Positions 1-11,815 of a stretch of 64,000 nt of DNA are shown in pieces (within the stretch, counting starts at the first letter, position 1; each line of letters opens with the position of its first letter). The DNA comes from Athripsodes cinereus (taxonomy: Eukaryota; Arthropoda; Insecta; Trichoptera; Leptoceridae). The position numbers were made by a program, and so were the translations under genes. The stretch spans positions 17,977,982 through 18,041,981 of the forward strand of contig OX388314.1 of assembly GCA_947579605.1 (NCBI GenBank), read 5' to 3'. The notes beneath the pieces are model-generated. The model was not told the DNA's origin. It searched no databases and saw only the letters and a program-made list of their open reading frames with translations.

Positions 1-266
1 CGGTATTAATCTATTTAAAATGTTATCATTCCCTTTAACGTATTTACATTGATATATTCAAAATAATATTGTAATGACCTTGTAAAATTCGTAAAAAAAA
101 AAATAATGGATATGAACATGAATAATATGTTGTTTGTTATTGTTCAAATTAACATAACTGAAATTCCAAATGTTTTATGCTTTTTGATAAAATGTAGTAT
201 AACAATAACATAAAATATCGCAGATATTTCAGAAAAATTAATGCATAAAAGACTCATTGATATGAA

Positions 267-372
267 TATTAATTTATTTATTAGTTATTCTTTACTGTAA
301 ATTGATTTCATATCAGATACAATCTATATTGAAAGGGCGAGTTTATCGCAAAGCCACGATCTCTTCCAACTA
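267..372 (-). mobile_element. LINE 3' end, GCGATAAACTCGCC family
   Basis: On the minus strand this reads TTGGAAGAGATCGTGG, TTGCGATAAACTCGCCC and then an AT-rich 3' UTR ending in TTTACAGTAAAGAATAA and AATAAATAA. The same order occurs at 24779-24906 and, in part, at 46383-46475 and 56217-56292. It is the 3' terminus of a 5'-truncated LINE. Confidence 0.7.
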
Positions 373-473
373 ATTCAAAAAATTAGTGAGATAAATAGAA
401 AAAATATTAAAATACCTAGAAATAGTAATAGTAACAAGATAAAACTTTCTTTATTGAATGCACCTTAATTTAA

Positions 474-540
474 ATTTACTTATTTATTCATTCTTTACTG
501 TTTACAAACATTTTTATAAACAGGTATGCTCATATTTGAA
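474..540 (-). mobile_element. LINE 3' tail fragment
   Basis: On the minus strand the sequence ends in GTAAACAGTAAAGAATGAAT and then AAATAAGTAAA, like the tail of the neighbouring element at 267-372. It is probably another truncated copy of the family. Confidence 0.5.
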
Positions 541-1488
541 AAGAATATATACAAATTTATAGCAAAATTGAATTACTCCTTTTATATTTCTATTACAATT
601 TCACGAGAAAGAATTGTTGATTAATCATATCGCTGTATGAAATAAAATATTCTTCTTACAATATATTAGTGCTGCACTTGGCATATAAGGTCATTATCAA
701 TCCCCCGAAGACCGATAATGACGTCACAAGCCGAAAGACGTCTCTTTTGCGTTGTATCTGTAGTAGAATTAACGCTTGTCTAATAAATAAAAAATATTCA
801 ATTTATAGATAAAATGTATCCAATTATGAAATTTATAGCTAGATTTAACGAAAAGGAACATGAAATGGATTTAACTAAAATCCAGGTCAGTCTGGGACTG
901 TTACAACATAAGTATAGGGAGCGGTTTCCCCTAGATAATTTATATAACCTGATTTTTCACCCAAAAGCTTCCAAATACTTGTATATTATAATGAGAATCT
1001 ATATTGTTGTTATGTTTTCATATCATACACGCAATGAATGTCTTTTATGAACACGCATCTCTAGTAAAATTATTGAAATTAGAGTACCTATATTTTGTTT
1101 TAGTTTTTGATCCACTTTGTAATCACATTCATGAATATTTCGACATTATGAAAGCTCTTTTTAATATCTGATTATAAGTCTGATCATAAATTTTGGTATT
1201 TCTCTTGCCAATATTATTTTCATCAGTAGATTATTTAAAATATATAACTCAAAAGACCAATACCATAGTATGTATGATCCCTCTTTCTAGTACTTTCGCC
1301 TTTATCGCTCCTCTCAAAAGTTTAGGGAAGAAACAAATTGTATTTGAGTCACCTTTTCCCACGACATTTCTAATGCGCTGATGTCAGTGTCATAATTATA
1401 AGGATCGTCTATGCTTTCGCGAACTTAGTAAAAACAAAAGCAATGCATTTTTTTCAACTATCATTAATAAGGCGTAAGGAAGCGTAAA
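541..1488. other. No gene seen
   Basis: AT-rich DNA. The segment around 1352-1405 (CCACGACATTTCTAATGCGC) loosely matches 54430-54480 and may be a shared repeat. Short frames here look like chance. Confidence 0.5.
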
Positions 1489-1965
1489 TAATGCGTAAGG
1501 AAGAACCTTACTAAAGCCTTTGTATGGAGCATTCTGCTTTATGGTTATGAGACGTGGACCATCAGCAAGAGTGAAAGCGGAAGGTTGGCGGCCTTTGAGA
1601 TGTGGTGCTACAGACGCATGCTTAAGATCCATTGGTCGGAACACGTCGAAAACGAAGGAGTATTAACCAGGGTAGGCGAAAAAAGGCAACTCCTCAAAAG
1701 AATCTACCAACAACGAGCTAACTGGATTGGCCACAACATCAGGCACCCAGGACTACTCATCGCCATCGCGGAGGGTAAGACCGAGGGGCCAAATGGCAGA
1801 GGTCGACCAAGAGACGCGTATATGGACCAACTGAAGAGGGGCATGAACTGTGGCTCATACGTGGAGCTGAAAAGACTGGCTGAGAATAGAGACGAATGGA
1901 GAGGAAAGACCAAACTCGTTGCAGACCAATCCAATGGATTGTAACTCTTTATATATATCATTTAT
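1489..1965 (+). pseudogene. RTE-type non-LTR retrotransposon, pol C-terminus
   Basis: The open frame from about 1495 to the stop at 1942-1944 matches the end of RTE-like reverse transcriptases. It has the thumb-region motif LLYGYETWT, then AFEMWCYRRMLKI, and a C-terminal GRGRPRDAYMDQL block. The copy is 5'-truncated, as is normal for target-primed insertion, and ends in an AT-rich tail with short TATA repeats. Its last 105 bases are nearly identical to 17588-17697, and part recurs inverted at 48186-48312, so three members of one family lie in this window. It is a dead fragment. Confidence 0.85.
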
Positions 1966-4238
1966 AATCTAAATAAGTAAAAGTTAAAACTTCTGTACTT
2001 TGCACAACAACAACAAAAAATCACAAGGCCACGTGCTTCAACAAGCTCTTTTATTGTGACGTAATTTCACGTGCTTTTTTTCACAATAAAACTAGTACCT
2101 ACTGGGTTACTCACTGGTGATTTGTCTCAGGTTAGATATGACAATCACTTGCCTTGTTCATACATAGAAAAAAAATGAGCAGAGGAAATTTTGCCGTAAA
2201 CATGGGTTTTATGATAACTATTGGCGAAATTCTCAAAGTTTTACTATTCAAGGCTGAGACGCTAAGTTCACAATGATTTTACCCATTTGGCAAAAGCACA
2301 GCCGCTCTAGCGTTTTCTCTTGCAGATTTTATTCAAACGTTGAGCGTGAAAAATGGTTGTCCTTTTGTTAAACATCCCGAGATAAATGGTATCAATTATA
2401 AATTCAGCACCCTCTGAAGCGAGGAATAATAGACTGCAAAATTCATTAATACAACCTTTATTTTAACTAATTGGATATAAAAAAATACTAGTCTTCAGTA
2501 AGCAAAGGAATAATATTAAATCTTATTTCATTATTGTTTTCACAAACTGAGTTTGAGAAATTTGTAAATTATATTTTCTGAGTTTATTATAAAGACAAAT
2601 ACCTACATTCTCTTTTACGTGTTGTTAATGAGATTAAAACATTTATGAATTTCATAGAATTAATAAATGTTCTAAAAACAACAATTCATTAATCTCTGGA
2701 AAAAGAACGTTGGTTCAATGAGACCCCGACGCAATTATTAGATCAAGGAATAGAAGATGTGAACATTTATGTATGATCCTAATGAGGGTATAAAGCAACG
2801 GAAAACCGATTCAAATTAATAGAATATGTTCTGAATTAATTCTAAGAATGTTTAAAATATCAACACGTAAAATGAAAATAAAACGCGAATGCTCATAATA
2901 AACAAAGTCAGAATATTATTCAATTTGAATTTCAATTAAATTATCTTCAAACGCTTTTGTTGTCAAGCGCAAAACATTATGGGAAATAGAAAATGTTACA
3001 AAAGTAGATGAATACTCAAAAGGATAACAGGGAAAATAAGACAACAAAGAAAGTGCTGTTTATGAAAATGATATTTACCAAACCAATTAAATGATAGCAT
3101 CAGAATGTTTGCCTTTGATAATAATAGAATGGAATGAATTTTGAAATAAAATTACTTTATAATTGATTTGCCTTTATTTTCCGGGATAGTAATAACTAAT
3201 TAACGTGCTCCTAAAAAAATCAAATACCGGTATTCCTACATATAGAGCGGTCGTAGTTGCAATGGTTAGATAAAGTGATTTATATGGCAATGTGGATTGA
3301 AGACTTTTATGACGATCTTCACTATCTGGTTGTTGTTTTATTCGGGTTTGCCATTAAACAACAACCAGATAGTTTGTATGTCAGAAAACAGACCAATACT
3401 AAGACAGTTGGGGGCTGTAGGAGAGGGCAGAAGATCGGTTGCATCTAATGTTATACAATTTCTGTCTTGCATGCCTTTTCAAAACAGGCGTTATCCTAGC
3501 AAGACAGTTAATTAATTTACAACTTATTATTAAACAAAGCTTTCATAAAGAAATCCAGCTAGATGATGTCGACACAATCAAAAGATTGAAAATAGAAATG
3601 GTTTTATATAGAAATCATTAGTGATGCGTATGATATTGCGAATTTTGTACTGAAAGATATCAACGATATGACAGATATAAAGTAGATACTTTTTGTAGGG
3701 TTTGTTTCCATTCATCATCATGATTGATGTGATTTTTATGTTTATTTCTGTGGACGCAAATGAATCGTAAAATTATTTGTCTTCTTGTATTGTGTATTGT
3801 CTATTTATCTTTGGTACCCGTCTTAAACTAGATAAAACTTAGTACGATTACGAAATGTCATTTCAATTTTGTAATCAAATAAAATATATCAAAAAAACAG
3901 TTTATGTCAGAAAAACCCTATCAAATTTTAGAAATTCGCATCCTTTTTAGAGTATAAAAAATATATAAAACCCTAAAAAAAAAAAACATTAAAAAAATAT
4001 CAAAATCTATATTCTCATCCCCTCCCAGAAAATCACGACCTCTCTCGCAGCCCCCCCAGATGAGTTCGCTCCACGAATTCCTCTTAGTGACACTGTCTGG
4101 GAGCCATTGGACATGTCAGGAGATGCCCAGTGTTTTGTAATAGATAATTATTATCCATCATACGTTTTTTATACCATCACTGAAACTTTCACAAATGGTG
4201 AAGCTAAGGGACTAGTTCCATGTGATAAAAATACATGA
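1966..4238. other. No gene seen
   Basis: AT-rich intergenic DNA. Apart from the 18-bp inverted repeat at 3321, only short overlapping frames without family motifs occur at 3257-3621. Confidence 0.5.
3321..3373. repeat. Perfect 18-bp inverted repeat
   Basis: ACTATCTGGTTGTTGTTT (3321-3338) is the complement of 3356-3373, with a 17-base loop. It lies in otherwise unremarkable DNA. Confidence 0.9.
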
Positions 4239-4306
4239 CATCTTCTCCGTTCCAATAAAAAAAATGGCAATAAGGATGGGTGACATGTCTCGTTGCTGAA
4301 TTTTAG
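4239..4306 (+). repeat. Dispersed repeat, 3' half
   Basis: It shares TCTTCTCCGTTCCAATAAAA and AAGGATGGGTGACATGTCTC, then GTTGCTGAAT, with the 3' half of the family. Confidence 0.5.
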
Positions 4307-5380
4307 ATTTTATATTCTATACCCTATATGTGAGGTTTCACGAATGTATGCCTTTCCAGTACACTCGGAAACTAATAAAAAAGAGTGGGAGACCTATTCT
4401 TGCCTAGAAACTTCACGGGATTTCCACCATCCCCCATCCGGAGACCCATTAAGCTTTATTCCTATATTTTTATTGCTGAATAATACTACCTTTTCAAATG
4501 TATATATTTGTTTCCAACAAACGTGAAATACGAATATCTGTTTTTAACAAATATAGTGATTGAAAATGAAATTTGGAGCTATCATAAAGATCATAATACT
4601 ATTCATAATATAAGTGTAGGTAGTCGGCGTAAAATATAATTGGATTCATACATATTGTATGCTCGCCAATCTGAAAACATATGGATGCCTTGTTGTTATT
4701 GTATTGTTATTTGATATCATAGCTCTAGTGAAGCAGTTTTAGTATGAAATATGCTTGCTTTGGGGGAATGATAATTTTGTAATTTTTTGCTATGTGTTGT
4801 TTGTTTGTCTTTCATTTATTATTCATTTTGTAATCCCCCTTTGTTTGACGACGAGTGTATAATATTGTATATTTTATAGCATGATCGATAATAGTAATAT
4901 CAAATAATTACTAGTAACATACCTACTCTGTAGGTACTCATTATTATTCCTAGACAGAATATTTGATGCCTACTACAATATGAATAAGTATAAAAACAAC
5001 TCCGATTGTAATATGTAACAGAAATACAACATGTCTACCAAACACGTTATGTAACAGAGAATATTATAACTATTGCATCACTGCGGTCCGTAGCATTTTT
5101 TTTAAAGTATGTTTATCTATGTTATTTTTACAATTAACCGTTGTATGAGATTACATATGTAAATTTAACACACGAATCTACCATATAAGGCTAATTGCAA
5201 TGATACAGAACCAAAAGATGATATAAAATACAGATAGATGTCGCTAATGGAATAATACCTAGGAGGTAGGTTGTAAATGATAGGTACAATCCTATCTACC
5301 TACACATGGAAGTATCCAGCATGCGGTACCCATGCTAGGAATCCTAGAACAATACCTACACATGAAGCTGTCATTAGGGT

Positions 5381-5517
5381 TTATAAGAGAGAATATCGGA
5401 GCCCGGTAGCTCAATTGGATAAAGCACATCTCGCGACAAGATTGGTTTGCGGATACAAGTCCCGTCCGGGGCACTACCAAATGAGGTGACGTTGTCTTTC
5501 CTAAGCCTTATATGGTA
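5381..5517 (+). repeat. tRNA-derived SINE, best copy
   Basis: A tRNA-like head occupies 5401-5473. It has box A TAGCTCAATTGGAT, box B GGATACAAGTCCC and partly pairing acceptor ends (GCCCGGT and CCGGGGC). It is preceded by TTATAAGAGAGAATATCGG and followed by a body, CCAAATGAGGTGACGTTG, ending in CTTATATGGTAG. The box B deviates from the GGTTCGAAT consensus and the stems have mismatches, so it is a SINE, not a tRNA gene. Three related copies lie at 27.5-27.7 and 58.0 kb. Confidence 0.75.
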
Positions 5518-6297
5518 GTTTCGTGTGTTAAAATTACATTCTTTAAAGTAGCTATAACTTTTCTTTTTTATATAAAGAGTAAAAAAAATTATAAACCCAA
5601 ATACAACCTTATACACCTTTCACACCAAGCTAAAAGCTTGTGCCGTGTTAAATTTGAATTGTTTGAATATTTGAATATATTGCTTTATCACTCATATACT
5701 GGGTGGAGAGCCAAAAAAATACTATTTAAATCATATATAGAGATTTAAGGGTGAATGTTACCTATGATGTAGGCATAGTTAAATACGATTTTTAAATTTT
5801 CATATTATTGAAGTTATTTAGTATTTCACCTGACAAATAATAATCCCTGGAAATTTAGCTAATTTCATGTGCACAAGTTAATAATTCTTTTGTATTTTCA
5901 TACACATTTCACGCATCATAGGTATTAGATACGATATTGATACTCGAATGGAGGAAATCATTTTCATGGTAATGATTCCTCAGGTGAAATACTATTATAC
6001 TTATTAACATAACAATAATAAAAAAGGCTCAGCTCTGAGGATGCCAATTCGTTGTCTCGGTAATGCTTCAATAGTTCTAGAAGAAGAAGAAGAGCCAACA
6101 AATACTGAGAGAAATTTATTGTTCGTGGTCAAACAAGAAAAGACATTTTTTTAGGACTAATTACCTTTTTAAAACTACCTACAGTCCTCTGATATAATTA
6201 TAAAAAATTTAATAAAAGACGGGCATTCTCAAATATCTTGACTGGGAAACATGAGAAAATGGATTAAAATATAAATAGTGGAGGAGCTATTTCAATT

Positions 6298-6492
6298 AGC
6301 ACAATCATAATCTAATTACAATCTCTATCTCGTTTTGATCTTAATCATAATATGACGCGCGAAGGGAGTATAGTCCAAAATACAGCACTACCGCTATTGC
6401 AGGATTGGCATGCACGTATTTTTTACTATAGCCACTTTGCGCGTCGTATGATGATCAAGACAAGATTAAGTTCGTATTTAGATTGTGTTAAG
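6298..6492. mobile_element. Palindromic MITE
   Basis: Imperfect arms of about 70-80 bases surround a short centre. The left arm contains ATGACGCGCGAAGG...AGTATAGT and the right arm ACTATAG...CTTTGCGCGTCGTATGATG. Outer parts ACAATCATAATCTAA and TTAGATTGTGTT also pair. There is no coding frame. The superfamily is not determined. Confidence 0.6.
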
Positions 6493-6752
6493 AGGTAGGA
6501 CCGGGGGAACTACGCCAAAGCGACACATGGATAAAGTGGCTGACACATAACATGGCACTCAAAGATGTAGATTTGAATATCAAAATGTTTATTACTATAT
6601 AAAAAATAGAAAAAGTCTACATGTTGGATATGTTTGCAGATACATTTTAAATAAAATAATATCTTTTTATCTTTATATAAAAATGTTAAATTGTTTCATA
6701 GAAAATACAAACACATTTCTGTTGTTACTAGAGTGCTAAAATATTTTCTGTC

Positions 6753-6914
6753 CAGGGGCCGTAGACAAACCGTACTTACTCGTAGCGATTGACTACTGGC
6801 GAACTTTTCGACAATCTACCTACATGTACCGTATAATTATGCGTTATTGTTGCGTTTAGTGTCGAAAATTCGTTTGTAGTCGATCGCCAAGTGCATGTTT
6901 GTCTAGGGGGTCTG
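6753..6914. mobile_element. Foldback MITE with CAGGGGCC / CAGACCCC ends
   Basis: The left end CAGGGGCCGTAGACAAAC pairs with GTTTGTCTAGGGGGTCTG at the right end, and the TTTTCGACA words inside also pair (about 6805-6813 and 6862-6870). CAG...CTG ends with G-rich starts suggest a hAT-like MITE, but no 8-bp duplication is seen. A related end, CAGGGCCCGTAGTCAAA, occurs alone at 25945. Confidence 0.55.
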
Positions 6915-8030
6915 AACAATACAATTAACCTAAATATTTCTTTAACCTTATCGAATACATATTTTATAGATTGAATACTCACATCATCTTTCCGATATAA
7001 AAAAAAAATATCGTTAAGGTTGAAATGTGGTTTGATAGAGAGATGGATATTTTTTATGTATATTGTAAATATTTAAGCATCTTTTTGATAAAGCAAAAAT
7101 GTATCCTTCCAAGAAATTTAATATTATAAAAAGGAACCCTTTGTTCTTTCCAAATATCTTTCAAAATCAGCCTATCTATTTATGTTTCTTCAAATATTTT
7201 GTTTAACATTTCCATCTTTTCGTTATAAAGAAACATATTTTATATATTCATACTGCTTCTCAATATTTTTTTATAATCTGGTTGAACACTCCTGATGTGG
7301 TTTAGATATAAAATATAAAGTCGATTGGATTGTTAATGATGATTTTTAAAAAAGCATACTGCTTATTTCTACAACTTTTCTTGTAAAACTTAAGGTATTA
7401 ACCTGTTTGGAGAGAAAAAACAGTTCCTTCAAATACATACTTAGATACTTAAACGGGATACCATCGTTTTATTTCTATAAATACGGACATATTGAATTTT
7501 GTTAAGAAAAGCAGGCAGCAAATTTGTTTTGTATTAAAATAATTAATGAGTGCATACTGAAAAAGTAATGATGCATACTGAAAAGAATTAAGCAATAAAA
7601 GTTGCACAAACAATGAGTAATTGGTTTCATAACTGCACCTACATTTTGCATAACATATTAATTATAATGGACAACATTTTCTTCGGAACTTTATACAGTA
7701 CAGGACAGAGAAGACCTTTTGTATATAAATTGCATAGAGGTATCTTATTAATGAGTCAATCGGGTATCTTACTAATACAAAACAGACATTATATAATTAA
7801 AAGTAATCAAAAGACGATGAAAAAAGAGCGGGAATCTTGACGCGTTTGTTTGCATCACAGGATATGAATAAAATATAAAAAAAATTATAATAATAGTAAG
7901 ATACATAATTGAATGTGCTAATTTTATTAATAAAGTTCGTTAATTAATAAATTAATAAGTTCGTAAATTAACAAAAATTAAATATTTGTATTTGATACTT
8001 CCACAGTGACTGCTATGATCGCGAGCCGGC
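6915..8030. other. No gene seen
   Basis: AT-rich DNA. The 75-codon frame at 7613-7840 lacks family motifs and codon bias and is probably chance. Confidence 0.5.
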
Positions 8031-8058
8031 TTTCAACAGCTTAAGCACTCATCATCAG
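8031..8058 (-). ncRNA. Weak hammerhead-like core
   Basis: On the minus strand CTGATGA (8058-8052) and GAAA (8034-8031) are separated by 17 bases whose stem is badly mismatched. It resembles the motifs at 40.3 and 56.2 kb but is decayed. A 26-bp tandem repeat starts 30 bases away. Confidence 0.25.
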
Positions 8059-8086
8059 GCTAACGTAAAGCGGAGAAATTGTATTA

Positions 8087-8202
8087 TATTAACAATCCAT
8101 ATTATAAATGTATATTAACAATCCATATTATAAATGTATATTAACAATCCATATTATACATGTATATTAACAATCCATATATAAATGTATATTAACAATT
8201 AA
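8087..8202. repeat. 26-bp tandem repeat, about 4.5 copies
   Basis: The unit contains TTAACAATCCATATTATAAA and then TGTATA. The third unit has one substitution, the fourth lacks two bases, and a partial fifth follows. Confidence 0.9.
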
Positions 8203-9739
8203 AGTAAAAAAAATATAATTACCTTGTGATGAATTGAAAGAAACTACCGAAAAAATTCTCTCGTTTTTCCTTACGAATCAATTTTACACACAATTGTCAC
8301 TCAATCACAATACACACATAACAAAGCATCTTTTATTTGCAACAAAATATTGACTTAACTATGAAAAAATAACGAATTTAATAATTAATCGTAATTACAT
8401 ACATACATAAGTGCCATAATATTATTCGATCGATTCAACTGTTGCGATATCATGCGAAATAAAATTCGTTGAATTAACAATGACGATGATAATAATAATA
8501 AATATAATTCAACTAACTAACTTTTGAAAGTTCTTACAGAGTATTATTAACAATATTAAAGACAATCGAATCACAATGAAATAAAAATTTATTCGGTTTT
8601 ATAAATAGTATTATGTTGAGCAGTTTGTTTTCAAACTGTTGTAACGCGAGAAGAAGGAAAAGTTGTATAAACCCGGGATTATGTATTTACCGTAATATAA
8701 TATTATTATATTAGTATGAATGTTTTGTATAGCAACGTTAAAGCTTTGTAAAAACCGGTCGCCTACTGCATTGTTGGGTGAAACCTGAAACATATTATTC
8801 GGGCGAAACATTCTCGTAGTCACGCGAATAACGGGTGATACAATCGGGAATGTTCGGGTTGAAGAAAGGGAGCGAACGAATGAGGGTGAAAAGACAAAGT
8901 AATTTGTGAAGGTATTTCAGATTGAATACATCAAACGGCATCTTTTTACGATTATTTTATTATTTTTCTTTCCCTATCATGTACAGCTATTATTTATTGT
9001 TACTGATGTAAATTATTTTCATGCAATGTTATACAAAGTTTATTAGCTTGTATTTTAAAATTCTTTAATATATTTTTCACATAAAAAAAATATCTTATTT
9101 TTTACCACGCAAAAAAAAATAAAGAGATATTAAAAATGGTTCATGAATATGGTGAAATAAGGAACTTCGTATTTAAAGTTTAATAAATAAGTTTTATCTT
9201 TGTAAAAATAAAATGATTTCACATTAGTGATATACCTTCAACGGTTGACATTTTTCACGCTTTAATGCTCCTTTAAAGAACACAACTAAGAAATGAGAGT
9301 TTTTTTTATTTATTAGGCAATCTAGGTTTTCCGTCTGTGTGCCACTTGAGCAACTTGTATATTATAAAAATTATTACAACCATTGAACAAAACGTATTTT
9401 TTAAATAAATTATATAGAATAAATCATTCAAACGAAAGTTCTTCTATTAAAAAAATGTTGTATTACATTCTTAAAATTACGATAAATTCATTTACTCGAC
9501 TATATTTAAGCCGCCCAATGATTGCTGCTCAAAATGACTCTGTATTCAAAAAATCCATGAGAGTCTGAAGAGTCCCTAATACATTATTTCTATAACAATG
9601 ATAGTGGAGATAAATTAATTTGTATTAAATCATTCTGATTGGTTTATTGTCTAGAAAAACATTATACAATGATTTATTATTTTCAAATGTACGTAAAGGT
9701 AAAATAAATAAATAAATAAACTTTAATATTCAACTTCTA
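8203..9739. other. No gene seen
   Basis: AT-rich DNA with homopolymer runs. No repeat family from elsewhere in the window was recognised. Confidence 0.45.
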
Positions 9740-9850
9740 ATTGAATCTCCCCGTAAACTGATCGGAGTTTCCCCGCGGCCTACATACGCTACACCGCCGT
9801 CCACATCAGGCACCGTAGCAGGTTTTACGTCGTCGTAGCAGCATTAGTAA
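9740..9850. other. G+C-rich unexplained block
   Basis: After an AATAAATAAATAAA tract, the DNA shifts to CTCCCCGTAAACTGATCGG, TTTCCCCGCGGCC and CACCGCCGTCCACATCAGG, far richer in G+C than its surroundings. No frame or known motif is seen. The A-rich edge suggests a retroelement end. Confidence 0.35.
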
Positions 9851-10054
9851 GTAGGTACCTAATAGTAGAGGTAGAATCGCTATACACCACACTACACAAT
9901 ACAATACAATACAGCATACAGTACAGTAGGTACCCACCTACAACAGCTTATTATTATAACATACTCGTATATCAGGTATATATTACTACCTCTACAGAGA
10001 CGAGCCTCTCAAACCTTTGTTTAGCCTCTCAAAAACTATTACTATGTACTACTA

Positions 10055-10196
10055 TACCATCGTGGCATATCCCACAAGTGGCGTAGCCAGAACACCAGCT
10101 GCATAAAATGAACATGCAAGCTGTCCTCTCCGTTCTAACAAAAACTAAGACATTCAGGATGAGTAGCAAATCTCATCACTAAATTAAAGATGACCA
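10055..10196 (+). repeat. Dispersed ~130-bp repeat, near-complete copy
   Basis: It runs from ACCATCGTGGCATATCCCAC through GCTGCATAAAATGAACATGC and GACATTCAGGATGAGTAGC to a GATGACC end. At least a dozen relatives are present in this window in both orientations. The family has no coding frame and no clear tRNA-like boxes. Confidence 0.75.
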
Positions 10197-10290
10197 ATTA
10201 ATTTGCCGGTTGCTTCACTGAACTATTCCAATGCAATTCTAGTAAAGTTCTTTAACTATCTATTTATTTGTATTGCTTAATGTATCAGCA

Positions 10291-10322
10291 TCTCCAAGTT
10301 TCTTCGTCAAGAAACTTGGAGA
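10291..10322. repeat. Perfect 14-bp hairpin at a LINE boundary
   Basis: TCTCCAAGTTTCTT (10291-10304) pairs with 10309-10322 around CGTC. The right arm is part of the retroelement sequence, so the left arm probably arose during its insertion. Confidence 0.85.
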
Positions 10323-10557
10323 ACCTAACGGCGCAAACACTTCCAAATTTGCAGAAAAGAGGTTCAGCGTTGCGGGTCCAACTGCCTGGAACCGATTATT
10401 AGCGTATTTAAGACAGAACCAACCTACTGCAACATTCAGGAGCAAGCTGAAAACATTAATGTTCAGGAAAGTCATGGCGCCTTTCAGATGGTCACGGATC
10501 ATTAAACGGTACCAAAACAAATTGTCCATAATATCATTATTCTTATTATCAATGTAA
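10305..10557 (+). pseudogene. CR1/Jockey-like pol C-terminus
   Basis: The frame encodes ANTSKFAEKRFSVAGPTAWN followed by a RLLAYLRQ segment and FRSKLKTLMF, the conserved end of CR1/Jockey-type reverse transcriptases. The same family is seen inverted at 46935-47310. The 5' boundary coincides with a perfect 14-bp hairpin (10291-10322). There is no long 3' tail. Confidence 0.8.
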
Positions 10558-11815
10558 AAAAATATCCTCTATAGATTTCTTGACCTTTTTAGTAAGTTCA
10601 AACAATTAATACAAGAGGTTTTAATACCTTTTCTTTTTTTAATGATTCTGGAATTAAATATCAATTTACCGTCAAAAAACTTAACACCTATTTAATAGTA
10701 TTCTCAGTTTTTGTTAGGTGTTTACATAAGTATCTTTAAAACATTATTATTTATAAATAGTTGCAAAAGATAATAATTGCTCTATAATGAGATAAACATC
10801 ATTATTATTTTTTTATTAAAAACTTTTTTGTGTAGCATACTAAATTGGGGAAATACTGCTAATTAAGAAATTATAATTGGAACCTATGTACACTCAGTTT
10901 GATAAGTACATACTTGCACAAATATTTTAATTATTTCATTCTTACAAAACAAACGTTTAGGTAGACATTAAATCTAGCATTAATTACTCATTATGATATG
11001 ATTATGATCACAATGATCACGAACTGAAAAAATATTATTATTATCTCATATCTCATTTATTAAACAAAACAATATTTGATTCTACATTTTGAACACAATA
11101 TAAGATTAACAATAAAATTTAAAAATAACATTAAATAACAAAAACCATAAAATATTAAAATAAATTTATGTATATTCAAAATGTAGAACCCCAACATTAT
11201 TCGAGTTGATTCTTCCATGATGTTCTATGAAATAGTACAATCATGGGAGATCACTTACAGAGCTACAGGGACAAAAGCCTTCTTACTATCCTGGTGGACG
11301 ATAGAAGTACGGCCTTCTGCATGTTGTATTTGAGCCTGTCATCTACTCCCAGTTTTCTGAGATTGTTTGACAGACTCTTAGGTATTAAACCATTCACAGA
11401 CAACACTATAGGCACGATGATTGTAGTAGGTGTTCTCCTATTTTTGATTTCGTGAGCAAGATCAAGATATTTTATTATCTTATCTTGCTCAGCTTTATTT
11501 AAATTTTCATCGTGCGGTATAGTGATGTCTATGATTTATGTTTTACGGCATCTGCGATCAACCAATACAATATCTGGTCGATTAGCTAGAATAGTTCGAT
11601 CAGTTTGAATTGGTCGATCCCAGTAGAGTTTAGTGTCATTGTTTTCAAGTACCGATACTGGACAATAATTATAGTATGGAAATTTTGATTCCTGTTCAAT
11701 TAATTTAAATTTCAAAGCTAAATTTTGATGTAATATTTTTGCTACCTGATCATGTCTTTTCAAATAGTCTGTTCCGGAAAGAAGAGAACATCCAGACAAA
11801 ATATGTCTTAATGTC

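Noticed and set aside
814..1050. Protein-coding gene of 78 codons
   Set aside because: No family motif, no splice context, and composition like the surrounding AT-rich DNA.
5401..5473. Functional tRNA gene
   Set aside because: The A and B boxes are recognisable but the acceptor and T stems have mismatches, box B is off consensus, and the sequence recurs with a shared 3' body in other places, so it is a SINE head.
8087..8202. CRISPR array
   Set aside because: The repeats are directly tandem without unique spacers and the DNA is insect nuclear.
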